This document shows positions 11,838 through 23,484 of a DNA stretch of 64,000 nt, one piece after another. The translations under genes and the position numbers were made by a program. Source of the DNA: Megaleporinus macrocephalus (Eukaryota; Chordata; Actinopteri; Characiformes; Anostomidae). The stretch spans positions 18,973,194 through 19,037,193 of the forward strand of contig CM038711.1 in assembly GCA_021613375.1 (NCBI GenBank), read 5' to 3'. Within the stretch, counting starts at the first letter, position 1; every line of letters begins with the position of its first letter. The notes beneath the pieces were generated by a model. That model saw only the letters and a list, made by a program, of their open reading frames with translations, ran no database searches and was not told where the DNA came from.

Positions 11838-12017
11838 GACTTGATGTCAGTTTTTCAAGGAAATCTGCAGTGATATTTTTCCACACCGTCAAGGTTCAAT
11901 CTTAAAAGTTGCATTTTCTGCTTCTCAGGTCATTCCATTCACATTAAATAATGTTGAGGTCTTGGGTGACCAGTACATTGGTCTAAGAACAGCCTTTTTT
12001 TTTGCTCATCGTTTTTA
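11838..12017 (-). pseudogene. Tc1-like transposase fossil, C-terminal part
   Basis: Translated on the minus strand, the segment 11996-11838 reads as the C-terminal end of a Tc1/mariner-family transposase. There is an SPxDLNII-like stretch (QDLNII, about 11947-11964), then CEWNDLRSRK (to about 11918), then VWKNITADFLEKLTSS (about 11840-11888). In the family the residue after NII is the catalytic glutamate of the D-D-E triad; here the codon is TAA, a stop. Two more stops follow, and a frameshift precedes the first motif. The fragment is dead and has no visible terminal repeats. Confidence 0.75.
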
Positions 12018-13529
12018 AAGACCATAATGTGGACTTATATCTCCACATAAATGAATAACTTGTACTTGTCATTGTGAATGGAAATTTAATGAATGAAGTT
12101 TATGATCTCTTTTGAAACTGTAAAATTTTTGTGCTTTTATTTGTACAAGGCCATTAAACCCAGAACTAAATTAGGTTTTAAGCTTATAACGTGTTTGAGT
12201 GGTTGCTTTTACTTTTCAATAACAAAATCTGAACAAAATACCTTTTAAATTCCAAATTCACTCTTTATAACCCTTCAGTTATGTTTGGATATTTCTAGAG
12301 ATTTCTGTCAATGGCACATTTTGGCCAGAAATGTATATGGATACATAAATGTATGTCTATAACATCATTACAAACACCCCATCTCTGTTTACATAGACAA
12401 GCTATAATTCTGACTATCCTCTGATATATGTCTCTTTACCGTTACTGTATCTACAACCCTACAGGCAGACAAAGACCAACCAAAATAGACCAGAATGCCC
12501 AATAAAAACATGAAAAGGTATGTGGTCCCCAGAAAGCAATACGGACAGTTCAGAAAATTCCACTGCATGATTGGTTTAGTATTTGATTTTTCTCTTCCAC
12601 CTAAAATGGTTCTGCAGTTACGTTGAGGTGTCTGTTTGTCAAAGAAAAAATGGTAGCAATTACAAATCCAACATCAGCTGAATAAATGTATTAATTCACT
12701 TTAATAAATACATCCTTAATCAGAAAATACTTTAAATTTTCACTCAGAGCTTTTTAATGAGCAGTTAATGAGCAGCAAGCAGAGCTTTAATCAGCCACTG
12801 GAACTGCTGTTGAATGCATCTCACTGGCTGATCTAATGCTTCCACACTTCTACACTTTACCACCTGTAAGTGCACTTCTACTGGTGTATGTGCTGTTTTT
12901 TGCATACTATTTATGTGCTGATATGTGGTAATAATAACAGACAGGAAAATCTCAAAACTTTCATTTGTCATCACTACAATAATGAATCAAAGATAATTGC
13001 CCTTGAGCAATTGTGTGATGCCATTAGAATAATATGAATTAGTGATTAGCATTCTGTGTTCATCCCAAGGATCAAAGGGGGCTACAGATTCTCTCATAAA
13101 CACAAGCTTGATACACTTGAAAACAAAATATACCACTCATTACAAAAAATACAGCCAAACAACAGAAGGGTAGTTCCCTTCTAAATGCAGTAACAGATTT
13201 TTGTTTCTGACAAAGTATGACTAAAAAAATAACTATAAGTATAAAACTAGTTTCTTATGGAAAGCTGACTATTGTCTTTGTTATAATTTGAGTTTTAGTA
13301 GGCTTTTAATAGAGGTGGTACCACAATTCATTTCATTTAAAGTGATGCTGCAGAAGAACAACTTCCCTAAAAAACTAAACTACTACCTACAACTAATTTC
13401 TGCTATTTAATAACTAAAGTTAAGGAGTCTGGCCATAATGACATGTTCCTATAGTAATTTTAAGTTTTTCCAAACTTCAACATCTAAGCCAAGATACAGA
13501 TTTAGGACCCTTAGCAACCTCTATTTTTT
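12018..13529. other. AT-rich intergenic DNA, no feature seen
   Basis: No gene, microsatellite or clear transposon end is visible. Frames are short and without recognisable motifs. Confidence 0.55.
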
Positions 13530-14060
13530 GAGAGTGGAAGGTGGAGGTTAAAAAGTGCAGCTGCTCTTTAAAGAACAGTCCCCTTCCATAAGCATGGCTG
13601 GATTTATGGCAGTCTCTAATGGTATCTCTGTCCCGATCTCTGCTGCCTTTCACCCCGCTCTCATCCGCAGCTTTAAACTCATCAGGTTCTTTCAGGCCCC
13701 CTCGTTAATCTTTTGGGCCGTACAAAGGAAGGTACTGGCTGGGGAGAATTAGGGATTTGGGTCCTCCTCCCCTGCGCTCTCCCCTGCTGACTGATGAATG
13801 ATAAACTGATGAGCTGGCCTAATCCAGGAGAACCCTCTCCCGCTGGCTGCCTTTACATTCCCCAAACACATGTATTCCTGTGAGGAAATTTGCCATGAAA
13901 TTGTGGCCTGGTTTGCCTGGAATTTCTTACATTGACAAAGCCATAAGTGAATAGGTACAGTTGACCTTCAGGCCTTGGGAGCAATGTTCCCTCAGCTTTG
14001 TTACACATGGGTGGGTGGGCACTCAGGAGAAGCTCAGCCTGTTTATAGTTCAAGCCTGTC
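13530..14060. promoter_or_regulatory. GC-richer block with SOX-like sites, candidate enhancer
   Basis: This repeat-free block is richer in GC than its flanks. It holds ACAAAG at 13935-13940 and the inverted CTTTGTT at 13996-14002, both SOX/TCF-type core sites, about 60 bp apart, plus ATTA/TAAT homeodomain cores. Frames are short. Its character is that of conserved non-coding DNA; no conservation data are available. Confidence 0.35.
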
Positions 14061-14342
14061 ATCTAGAAAAATAAGAGAACGCACATTATTACCAGATAGA
14101 GTATGTGTTGACAGTGTGCCCCGATAATTAACATTTTTATGATAAACAGTATCAGCATTTTGTTTTTCTGTGATGTGTGAACAAATTGTAATAGATAAAA
14201 CACAAATAAACTAAATCAAAAGTTACACCAACATACCGATACCATGTAATATCATTTGACATAGGCCTTATGTATGTTGCTGCACTAATGATCAAACGAC
14301 GCAAGCTGTTAGTGAAGGAGAATCTGCTCACCCACAGTTTTA

Positions 14343-14425
14343 CTATGTTAGTCAAGTTCAAGTCAAGTTTATTTGTATAGCACTTTTTACAACAATGTTG
14401 TCACAAAGCAGCTTTACAGGAATTT
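14343..14425 (+). mobile_element. Fragment of the teleost 'TTTATTTGTATAGC' repeat
   Basis: The words AAGTCAAGTTTATTTGTATA and GTCACAAAGCAGCTTTACAG are landmarks of an interspersed repeat I recall as very abundant in teleost genomes. Only its first part is present. The downstream part of what looks like the same family is found separately at 49040-49205. I do not assign it to a transposon class. Confidence 0.7.
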
Positions 14426-14779
14426 TAAAGCATGAAAAACATGAAATGAATGTTACTGACTCAGTGGTCAGTCCCAAAACCAACATTTACATGTAACATT
14501 CTATTTTGGCAGATTTCTTTCAGCTAGGACTATACTGTGAGATTTCAGCCTGTGTAAACACACACAAGCATAATCACACCTGTTTCCCCAATTCAGGTGG
14601 AGAGAGAATGCTAGCCAAACAGAGGTGAAAACGTTTGTAGCGTAACCGATCTCACCAACAAACTCTGAAGTTACGGGTCTGGTCCATAACCAAAGCTTTT
14701 ATTCCAGAGTTCGAGAAACAGAAAAAACAGCAAGGAAAAAATGAAGCCTCACTGTGCTAAATGCTAAAAACATAGCATG
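14426..14779. other. Intergenic DNA, no feature seen
   Basis: Unremarkable sequence between two repeat fragments. It may be diverged continuation of the repeat at 14343, but I cannot follow the match. Confidence 0.45.
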
Positions 14780-14925
14780 TCTTTTATTTATTTGTTCATT
14801 TATTCATTCCTCATCCCTCATCCAAATCGCTTGTCTTCCTAGGTCACGGAAAGGCAGGAGTGGGTGGTCTGGATCCTATTCCAGCACTCATTAGACAGAA
14901 GACAGGACACGTCCTGCACAAGCAT
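14780..14925 (+). mobile_element. Diverged teleost interspersed repeat, 5' part
   Basis: A (TTTATTTATTCATT)-like start is followed by CATCCAAATCGCTTGTC, AGGTCACGG and GGATCCTATTCCAGCA, then CATTAGACAGAAGACAGG. This matches, with decay, the front half of the fish repeat whose consensus reads roughly GGGTCACGGGG...CTATCCCAGCA...TTGGGC...GGCAGG. The back half of that family is seen at 56675-56870. Confidence 0.55.
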
Positions 14926-15449
14926 AAGCCTATCTTAGCTCAAAGCTAAAACACAACATCTTACCACCTAGCTTAAAGTTTTAGCAGCTCAACACGTCAC
15001 AACATTTCTTACACCAGCCAGCAGTATCCTAGTTAATCTTATAAGAGTGCTCAAAACCAAGTTAGTACATCTACTTGTTACTATGACTTTTTTGTTATAT
15101 ACATGCTGGTTGTTTACATAACTGGTCTAAATAAGTATTGTTCAGAGTACTAGAAGTACTGACGATACCCAGAAAAAGCATTATGAAATCAATCACACTA
15201 ACATATCATCATGTTTCCCACCCCTAGGTCAGTGTGTTCTGGACTTGCTTGTCAGGCAAGACCCTGTGTTTTGAATGGATTTACCCACCCATTCTGTTTT
15301 CTTTCACCTCACCATTTTCTGTATGTGTTTATAGTAGCAGTAAAGCCAACTCCTACTCCACCAGCAGTAGCTGCTACGATCCTTAATTCAGCCCCAAGTA
15401 ATGATATAGTAAAGTTTATAAGTGTTATGTAATATGGTAATTACAAAGC
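14926..15449. other. Intergenic DNA, no feature seen
   Basis: AT-rich, no gene or element recognised. Confidence 0.55.
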
Positions 15450-16090
15450 TTTCCGAAAAACTCGAGGGCAAGATCAGAGCCTGTGGGAGTCCTCGCTGTG
15501 GAATTACCTAAGGCTTACCGTGGCAGGTATATAATTCTAATTGTAGGTAATTATCATCTTGTCTTTGTGAATTAGACGATAATAACACGGCTGGGCTGTA
15601 AAAGTGACAAACCCATCCACACTGGCACAGCGGACCTTTTGTTGGAGGAGTTGTTAAGTATCAGTGATGAAGGCCTAGATGACAGTTCCTGCATATTGAG
15701 TGATGTAAACTCGTGACAGTTGGCTGTCATCACCACATAAGCAGACAGGTAAAAAGTGATGGGGAGATGGGTAGAAAGAGGAGGAAAAAGCCCTTCTGAG
15801 TGGACTAATGGAGAGATGGCTGGCTTCTCTCCGCCAAAGACCCTCCTGCCTCTGCGGAGCCTTGTTCTCATATTGTCAAAGCCGGCACGCTTTCGTGCGA
15901 AAGAAGAAAGTCGTCTATATGTTGACACAAGATGACATTCCACTTTCACTACCCGGCTCGGTCCTCCTTTGTCCGCAGAAGTGTGTGCGTGTGCGGGGGA
16001 GGTAGAAGCATTGGGAAAAGAGTCTGAACATATGTGGGAGATCAAAGAAGTGACCGTCATTATTTTTTCCTGTCAACATTCTGGCATCCT
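15450..16090. promoter_or_regulatory. Candidate enhancer block with TGACAG (TALE) sites
   Basis: A repeat-free, GC-richer block of about 640 bp. TGACAG occurs at 15679-15684 and 15714-15719, and its reverse complement CTGTCA at 15724-15729. The last two form an inverted pair with a 4-bp spacer. TGACAG is the core site of MEIS/PREP/TGIF homeodomain proteins. AATTA and TAATT homeodomain cores lie at about 15535-15580. A 162-codon minus-strand frame crosses the block, but its product resembles nothing known and I treat it as chance. Confidence 0.4.
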
Positions 16091-17075
16091 GTTTAACTGG
16101 ATGGGTAGCTCACTCCCCTGCCACTTGCTCACGTACATCAAACATATGGAGAGACAAGGACATGGGCCATCAGCTGAAAACCAAACGAGAACGTTTCTTA
16201 GCAGGAATGCTTGTATATGAAGATGTTTTTTTGTAAATGTTTGCTGGAATGTGCAGCAGCTATAGACAGGGTATGAAAATGGGATGCTTTACTGCCTGTA
16301 GCAGACTCAAAACAGCTGCAGCAGGCCGATCGGGGCCATGCTCCAGTCATAAAGGGCTTATGCGTAATCCTCTGTTGTCACTGTTGAAAGCCCACTTTTA
16401 TTGGACAAACCATGGGGTCACACCAGTTTTGGATAGCATAAGTGGTTCTGCAGAACGCATTGCTTAGCATCTTCTTACCTGTCCCTTGATTAACCGTGTG
16501 GCTAAATCTGTCATGATATGATGATGATTAGTATGTACTGTCCCTGTTAAATGAATGAATAACACAGAAGCTTCGGTTCTGGTTGTGCACTGTTGATGTG
16601 CTATTGTGAAATTCAGTTAATGTTTTGGGGCGTGTCTACAAAAAGTTCACATTTTTTCATAGTAGAGTAGTCATGAAAATGTAAAAAGTCAAAAGCAAGT
16701 TAGGATATTTAATATGCAATTTAATATTTAATGAGCTATTCTGTAACGTTACACTTTGTCATGTGGACAGTCCATAAGGTGTACTGTGCTAGAAGCCTGC
16801 GTTTAACTCAGAGCTTCTAACCTGTTTGGTCCAAAGGAAGAAGCAAAGAAGGGTCTCCACCACCAGAGCTGTTTATAGTGGCATCCAGTGTGTGGTAGAC
16901 TGTATTCTGTTTGTTGGCTGTTTATGGTGTATACTAATGTATAGCGTTAAAAAAGCCACATATTGTTGCTGTTCAAAGAAAAAAGGTACCTCCAAAATGG
17001 AAGCTTTACAAGAGAAGACAAAAATGGTCATTCCTTTTAATATGAAACCAAGCAAACAGAATGTTTTCCAATCTG
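16091..17075. other. Intergenic DNA, no feature seen
   Basis: Mixed AT-rich sequence without a recognisable gene or transposon end. The part from about 16950 may belong to the repeat that follows, but the match cannot be followed upstream. Confidence 0.5.
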
Positions 17076-17210
17076 TTTTGGAGCTTTTTTTATTGGTCCA
17101 TTCGTCTCGAAATTTTCACACAATGTAAACGACAGATGCTACATTCAAAAGATGCAGAAAAAAAAATCTGCATAAATGGAGACGTTTTTCTTTGGACAGT
17201 GTCTACAGCC
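17076..17210 (+). repeat. Unidentified interspersed repeat, copy 1 of 3
   Basis: The landmarks TTTTGGAGC, ATTGGTCCATTCGTC, TTTTCACACAATGTAAA, ATAAATGGAGA and GGACAGTG recur in the same order at 42543-42685, and the first half recurs at 23485-23560. All three copies are on the plus strand. The family's class is not known to me. No terminal repeats are visible. Confidence 0.65.
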
Positions 17211-17520
17211 TTTGTTAACTTAGCATGCAGTGCAATTTATTTTTAGTTGTAATTGAACAGTCCCTTGGTTCATTTTCATTGGTTTAGCATGTATGTATTT
17301 TAGAGTATTATAAACTGCTTTTGTAAGTAAGCAGTGTGTAGACAGTAAAACCCATGTCCACATTTGTTCATTTGTTTCTAATCAGCGATGTGGACTTTGT
17401 CCACTATTAGTCACAGGCCTTCTCCACACCAGCGTTTCTTAAGCTTCTGGCTGTGCGCATGACAGTCTGTTGTGATCCGTATGACAGGATCTGCTCCCCA
17501 AGGGGCTACAGTCCCTTAGT
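17211..17520. other. Intergenic DNA, no feature seen
   Basis: No gene or element recognised in this short stretch. Confidence 0.5.
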
Positions 17521-17740
17521 GCAGGAACACACATGCTTCCACACACAAAGACACAGAGACACACTCATGTACACACACACACACACTCACACAGTCACCC
17601 AAACCCCCAACCCCCATCTTTCTCTCCATCTCACTTTTCCTCCGTCTCCCTGTCCCCCCTTGTTCTCTGTGTTTTTCTGTCTCCATCTCCCTCTCAAATA
17701 CAACAATCACCATCCCCTCTCCCTCTTGATGTAACCTCTC
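17521..17740. repeat. CA-rich then CT/CCC-rich low-complexity tract
   Basis: An imperfect CA repeat (purest at about 17570-17587) passes into a pyrimidine-rich stretch with several CCCCC runs. The His-Thr-rich and Ser-Pro-rich frames here are products of the repeat and not genes. Confidence 0.8.
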
Positions 17741-18939
17741 TGGCTGGGCACAAAGAAAGCGAGGGAAGGGCCCTTTAAGTTGCAGATTGAGATCTCAAGT
17801 GCTGCCACAAGAGGAGGACTGCTGGGGCTCCAGAGTGATGCTTTTGTATTATGCTTATGGTCTCATGGTGCACACGGCTGCTAGATTACACTCTGATCTA
17901 ATACTGACAAAAAAGAAAATAACCAGCTCCCAACTAATACTACCAAGAGACGACAACACAAAGCATGTTGTAGTGCAGTGTGCCACTTCAGGAAAAATGA
18001 GATCCAACAAATGCCGGGGATTAGTAACAGTTCACAGAATGGAAATCAAAATTGAAAATGGTGTTTTTTCATGTAACCAACAGCTTTGAAGTGTTGAGAT
18101 GGTTAATAACATTATTTTTCAATCCTGTAATATTTCAGTTGTCTGCTTTCTCCTGATTTTAAAAGAACTGCTACATTTTCCCACCCATTGTAGCTCAGAT
18201 GAACATTGCAGTTATTGTTTTACACCTCGTTTTATGCCAAAAATAGGCATGAATGGTGATGGTTGGTTGTTTGGCTTGCTGTGTTAATCCACTCTAGCTA
18301 ACTGATTGTTGTAGGTGAGATATAAACACTGTAACACAGTGCAAATTATAATTCTCCACTAGCAAAAGCTATTGGAAGCAGACTGATGACCTGAGGTTAT
18401 GTTAGTTTTATTGAGAACAGTGCAAATGATATAATGGTCATTTTAAGAATATTTGCCTATTTACTGAACTTAGAGCACTTGTTGCTGTAAACATAATTAG
18501 TCCTTTTGTTTTTATGTGGCTCTAACCTATGTGAGCAGAAGCAGGAGTAACAATAGTCCAATCAAATTGATATCGCCAATGCAGCTTGATTCTATGTGTA
18601 CTTTAATGTTAATCAGATTTTAGATTGAAGAACAGTGAATTGTGCCACAGTTCATTTTTATGGTTACAACTGGCAAATACTGTTTAATGTCACTTCTTGT
18701 TTCTAATAAGTTATGCACTAGTTGGCGGCTAAGAGGAAACTGATAGGAGTGCTGGGCTGCAAAGTTTCAAACACAGTGAGCATCAACATGAGCATCAACA
18801 TCTGTAATTGAAATGGTACGTGAGCTGTGCAAATGCAGATATGTCAGATTTCATTTCCTTCTGGTCAGTATATCTAATCCAAACTGACTTCTCGAAATCA
18901 TTTTGTTAAAGCTGACAGTTTTAAAGAAAGTAGATGATG
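17741..18939. other. Intergenic DNA with a 12-bp tandem duplication
   Basis: GAGCATCAACAT is tandemly duplicated at 18778-18801. I see no gene or transposon in the rest. The 100-codon frame from 17787 has no recognisable character. Confidence 0.5.
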
Positions 18940-19330
18940 ATGGTCTGGGCGTGTGCACATTTCTCCAGCTCCGGACCTGATTATCCATCGGAGACTATAA
19001 AAAGTGGTCTTGGTGGAACTTGCATGGAGTGATTGGAGTTGGCGTCAGGCATGTAATGTCATCTTCTGTCCGTACTGTCACAATCCATTACTCCTAAATG
19101 GACTTCCATCTTCTTGAGTGAAACGTAACCAAAACAGTTGGGACAGCGAGCAAATGCGCCGTCCCCGTATTTTTAGTTATGCACTGCACAGTCAATTTTA
19201 GACCTATGGGGTTTAGATCCAGCTTAGCCACGCGGGGACTGGTGCTTGCGTCCACAGCAAAACCTGATTTGACAGAGATATCTGACAGCCGTGATTGTTG
19301 GCTGCTCAACCATCAGATCAACGGAGAAGA
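18940..19330. promoter_or_regulatory. Candidate enhancer block with paired TGACAG and TGATTG
   Basis: A GC-richer repeat-free block. At its right end TTGACAG (19269-19275), TGACAG (19283-19288) and TGATTG (19292-19297) lie within 30 bp. These are the half-sites of MEIS/PREP and PBX homeodomain proteins, although here they are separated and not fused into the composite decamer. Frames are short. Confidence 0.35.
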
Positions 19331-19719
19331 ATCAAGTTGAGAGGAGTCTAATGGAAAATCATTAGAAACGTGCTGAAGCTTCACTGGACAAATACAGACA
19401 GAAACATTTGAAACAATAGTTCAGTGAAGTCATACCAACGCAATGTATGCCATGCCTAGATCAGCCAAGACATTTTGGTATCTGAAGTTTGCTTTTCAGT
19501 ATTGAAATGTAGTTTTTCATTACTAAGTAATGAAAGTTTATGACCACTAATTGGCATCTTCAAATGATCACAGTCTTGCTTATGTGTGTTCTGGCTGTGT
19601 TGTTTGTATAGCATATTTGGTCTGTTTTTATAATTAACGTTTGGTGATATAGTATAATATACAGTATCAGAAGTCACAGCTTCTGATAGAATTAAATCTG
19701 TTTGAGATTAAATCTAATG
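19331..19719. other. Intergenic DNA, no feature seen
   Basis: AT-rich, no gene or element recognised. Confidence 0.55.
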
Positions 19720-20180
19720 CAAAATCATTTGTTTCTGCCAGCAAGATGTTCACAGCTCTTCGTAGTTTGCAGCAAGTGTGCTGAGCGAACTTTAGACGTC
19801 AAACATGTCTTGAGTGATCGCCTACATTTGAGGTTGCAGTGCTTCTGCCCCAAGCTCGGCCACACAGAGCAGTTGAGAGGTTCATTTGTACAGGGAAATG
19901 TAAAGATCCCACACTACAAAGAGGAAAGCCAGTTGTAAAGGAAGTTCACTTTTCCTACCATGCCATTGTTGGAGCTTGTAGCCTGAGGCGGGCTAACAAA
20001 AGGTTGGACTCAGGTACAATAATTACTTCGCCGTTGAGCACGTTATCCAGTCGGTCCTCTTAAGGCTTGATGAGGGGCCTCTAAAGTCTTATCACTGTTT
20101 TAATGTGAACACTCCGCAAAACGAGCAGCGCCACGGGCGCCCACATGAAAGAGATGGCAGCCTCTTATGCTCCACTCCTC
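19720..20180. promoter_or_regulatory. GC-richer block, candidate conserved non-coding element
   Basis: Repeat-free, balanced-composition sequence that stands out from the AT-rich surroundings, with a TAATTA homeodomain core at 20020-20025. Open frames are short and overlap in two phases, typical of non-coding GC-rich DNA. Confidence 0.3.
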
Positions 20181-20231
20181 CATGTTTACACAAAGCACCA
20201 GGCTCAGCGCGCAGTCCGTGACACCCGTTGT

Positions 20232-20237
<6 letters not shown>

Positions 20238-20280
<43 letters not shown>
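20238..20280. repeat. (CA)n microsatellite
   Basis: About 21 uninterrupted AC units. This explains the His-Thr repeat frames that cross the site. Likely length-polymorphic. Confidence 0.97.
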
Positions 20281-20284
<4 letters not shown>

Positions 20285-21115
20285 CACTTTTCACCTCTCC
20301 TCTTTACTTGGAGGACAAAGAGCAACGAAGCAGCTGTGCATTACTCTACATGCATCTTTATTGATCATTACGACACAAAGGCCTCTACAAGATTTAAAGA
20401 CAGTACCGTCACCCTCCTTAAAAACCGGACTGACTGCGATATGTTTTGATATAGATGTGCGTAGAATAAAAAAAGAACTTTCTTCTTATAAACATAACCT
20501 CCACAATGTTTTATGTATTATGTATCACATGCCACGTTCTGGGTGCTGGATTGAAGCACAGCCTTCCAGACAATTCCGTTCCATCTGTTAAAGCCATACC
20601 TTACCATTAGGGATCAGGGCGATAATGCCAACTCTGTTACCGTGCTACTAACCTTATTACAAGTCTTTGAGATAGAAGACATCTGTGAGCCACCGCTCTC
20701 ATTATGTATTTGATGTATGGCTGCCATGGCTGGGGTTAGGAGAGTATAAGATCCTATTAGAGATAAAAATCAGCTCCTTGTTCGATGGCTGTGCTTTAAG
20801 TTATTTGCTGGGAAAGGCATGCAAGCGGGCCAGATTTGCACACATAGCCTTGCCGCAAACATTAATAAGTAAATAAAGTGTGCGTGTGTGTGCTGACATA
20901 TGGACAGGGAAAAAAATATGATAATCCAATATCACAAAAAATAAAAATAAAAAATCAACCATCAGTGGTACTGCCACCTTTCTTTCACCAACTCCTGTCT
21001 TCAACATCCTCTGGGCTTTTATTTTTGTTCACCTCTCATATTTTGCTGTCATCGTCCTGATGTTTTTGTCAGCTCAGGCCTGGGAGGGCATCAGGGCAGC
21101 AGGTTTGTCCTGTGT
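20281..21115. other. Intergenic DNA, no feature seen
   Basis: No gene or transposon seen. Frames that cross from the CA repeat extend a short way into this stretch but lose any pattern. Confidence 0.5.
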
Positions 21116-21138
21116 CCCACCCCCCCTCCCCCACCCCC
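21116..21138 (-). other. G-quadruplex motif on the minus strand
   Basis: The plus strand has C-runs of 3, 7, 5 and 5 separated by single bases (A, T, A). On the minus strand this gives four G-runs with 1-nt loops, the most stable class of G-quadruplex motif; the plus strand could form an i-motif. Confidence 0.8.
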
Positions 21139-22289
21139 TTCCTCTATCTCTCAGTTTTTATTGTTATCCACCTTTCTATTCGAGGCAGGCAGAAGCCTTG
21201 CGCAGAGAGATGAGACGGGAGAAGGCAGTAAAAGTCAGCACTGGTAACCTTGTCCGCCCATGGTCACGGGTCATTTGGCAAGCGCGCCTTGGAATTCATT
21301 TCACTAAGAAGGAGAGAAAGGAAGGCAAGAGTGAACGAGAGGCCAAAAAAAAAAAGACAGAGAGGCAGGAGACTATGAATCTGAATAGCAACAATTGTAT
21401 GGTTGTACAACTAGCTGATGTCTCTCTTAGTCATTGCTAATAGAGAAACACCAACATTGTAGTGTTTTTTCTTTCGTGTTGTATTAATATTATTCCTTTA
21501 GGGTATTTGTAGTAAGTCCTATTGAAATAGTATTTGTATGTTATGTTTATATACTAATAAGAGGGAGGGAGTGGAGAAAGGCAGCAAGAGATTATGATCT
21601 AAGTAGCAACAGTTGTGATGTGTTGCGTTTAGTAAATCTTTAGTAATGGAGTAAAACGAGTATCATAGTAAATTTTCTTAGGTACTATAATATTATTTCA
21701 TCAAGGTTCAAAGTTTTTGGAAGTCTGTCGAAACTCTGCTTGTAAATTGGTTTTAAAGTACAAAGATGAAGCAAGTACGAGATAAGGCATCTGACTAGTC
21801 TTTTTTTCTACAAAGATCTATACATTTATAAGATTTATATGCTATGCTAACTGGCTGATATCTCTTTTAGGCAGTCCTTACAAGTGATGTAAAACTAGCA
21901 TTTTGTTCCTTCCCAGATTGTTCCTTCAAAACATTTCTATGAACAGCTGAAAATCTTGTGAGTTAGCTTCATAAGAAATATGCCTATATACATTAGTTCG
22001 GCTTGACTGTCCAATACAGATTTAGACTGTGGCTATGTACGTTACTATGTACAATGCTTTCTCAGATCAGGGATACACACAAAACCTTTTGTGCTACATT
22101 TACAATTTACTAATAACAATTGACCTAGCATAATTATTTTGGCTACACTGCCCTAGCTTTTCCGTTTCAGAAAAACTTCCCTCACATTTGTGTAAAATCC
22201 TCATCCGCTCCTTCCTAAAACTAGATTCTCAGCCTATTTGTATGCTCTTATTGTTGAGACTGGTTTGAACACCAACATGTATGTCTGCT
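21139..22289. repeat. Possible diverged internal repeats in purine-rich DNA
   Basis: A purine-rich stretch (21300-21370) is followed by weakly similar segments. TATGAATCTGAATAGCAACA (near 21375) resembles TTATGATCTAAGTAGCAACA (near 21592). AGCTGATGTCTCTCTTAG (near 21413) resembles GGCTGATATCTCTTTTAG (near 21854). This suggests two or three old, diverged copies of one unit, but I cannot align them across their length. Confidence 0.3.
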
Positions 22290-22830
22290 AACAACAGAAA
22301 GGGATATTAGCACGAGCTGTTCCTTGAGAAAGGCGAGGATACAGCATGATTCAATGGTATTGTGTATTTCGCTGGCATACTCGCGCATTCTTCACGCTTC
22401 CCCTGCGTCTGCATAATTGAGACCAATAGGCCGAGACCCAGGTGTGTAATGAATATTACAGACAAGATAGTTACACAACATCTCCAGCTAGCGCTGCGCA
22501 CCCCTCCCTGCTCTCCTAAAGAAAGACAATGGCTTTTTGTATTTACTCCCGTTTCCTTCCCTAATGAAGTCATAGATTAAAGTGAAGCGACACAAAGGAT
22601 TGTCTGTTTGCTACAAGAAGCACCTATCCAAACACAGTGCACAAGGGCAAGCCTCTGCAATTAACCCTCCGAGGCTGGAGAGGGCCGGGCGGATTAGTTT
22701 GCCTTGCATTGCTTTATGACACATGTACGCAGTGTCGTCTCACCAGTCGTCCGAACCAAAACCGAGAGAACCACCAAACCTGTGGAACTTGGAGTGACCA
22801 AGGTATCGACTTTGTTAGCCACAATTAATG
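22290..22830. promoter_or_regulatory. GC-richer block, candidate conserved non-coding element
   Basis: Repeat-free block with a CAGGTG E-box at 22439-22444, a GACCAATAGG CCAAT-like site at about 22421-22430, and several ATTA/TAAT cores. Overlapping short frames run on both strands, as expected of non-coding DNA. Its texture is that of a developmental enhancer; this is inference. Confidence 0.35.
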
Positions 22831-23484
22831 CTACACATACAAACGTGCAGATTTTTTTATGTTTCCTTGGCTAATAAAAGGGCAGTCTGCTAAGCGCCAT
22901 GCAATTTTCTTACATTTAGCTTTGTCTGTGAACATTTTTAAGTCCAGAGAAAAACAATACCAACCTGCAATGCCAGGAAATACAAATTGGTCCTAACCTC
23001 CTGTTTCATTTACTATAGGGTCCATAGCATGAAAAACCAAAATAATTTTTCAAATGTAAAGTTTACTGTAGTATGCAAATACTGTTAATGTTTCAAAAAA
23101 GTTTTAACCATGTTGTTTACTCCCCCAGTTCAAGTAGTCCATAAATGGAAACTTTGAATGGACTGGTTATGTGATGTCCTAAAAACCAACACATTCAATT
23201 ATATGCACTTTTTCAGTCCTCAGCAATTCAGTACCACTCATTTATGCTAAAGTTAGAAAGAGTGCTTTACCAAGATGCTTTTTGAATAAGGCACAAAGCA
23301 GCCAATCAGAACAGGCCATATACGTTTATCAGTCTTAAAGCCTATTTAATTAAGATAAAGATAAAAAGAGGTTGGAAAATACTCAAGTTAAAATGAATAA
23401 TAACCGTTTTTGGTAAATATTACTACTACTGACTAGGAAATGGCACTTTAGTTCTGGTTCTTGGTACTCAGATATTCAGAACAA
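22831..23484. other. AT-rich intergenic DNA, no feature seen
   Basis: No gene or recognisable element. The stretch just upstream of 23485 may be diverged repeat sequence. Confidence 0.5.

Noticed and set aside
15572..16060. 162-codon minus-strand frame, the longest in the window
   Set aside because: No domain, signal or family resemblance; a second phase is also open over part of the same bases, which fits GC-richer non-coding DNA.
20145..20591. 148-codon plus-strand frame and sister frames across a CA repeat
   Set aside because: The central part is His-Thr repeats from (CA)n and the flanks have no domain; chance frame extended by the microsatellite.
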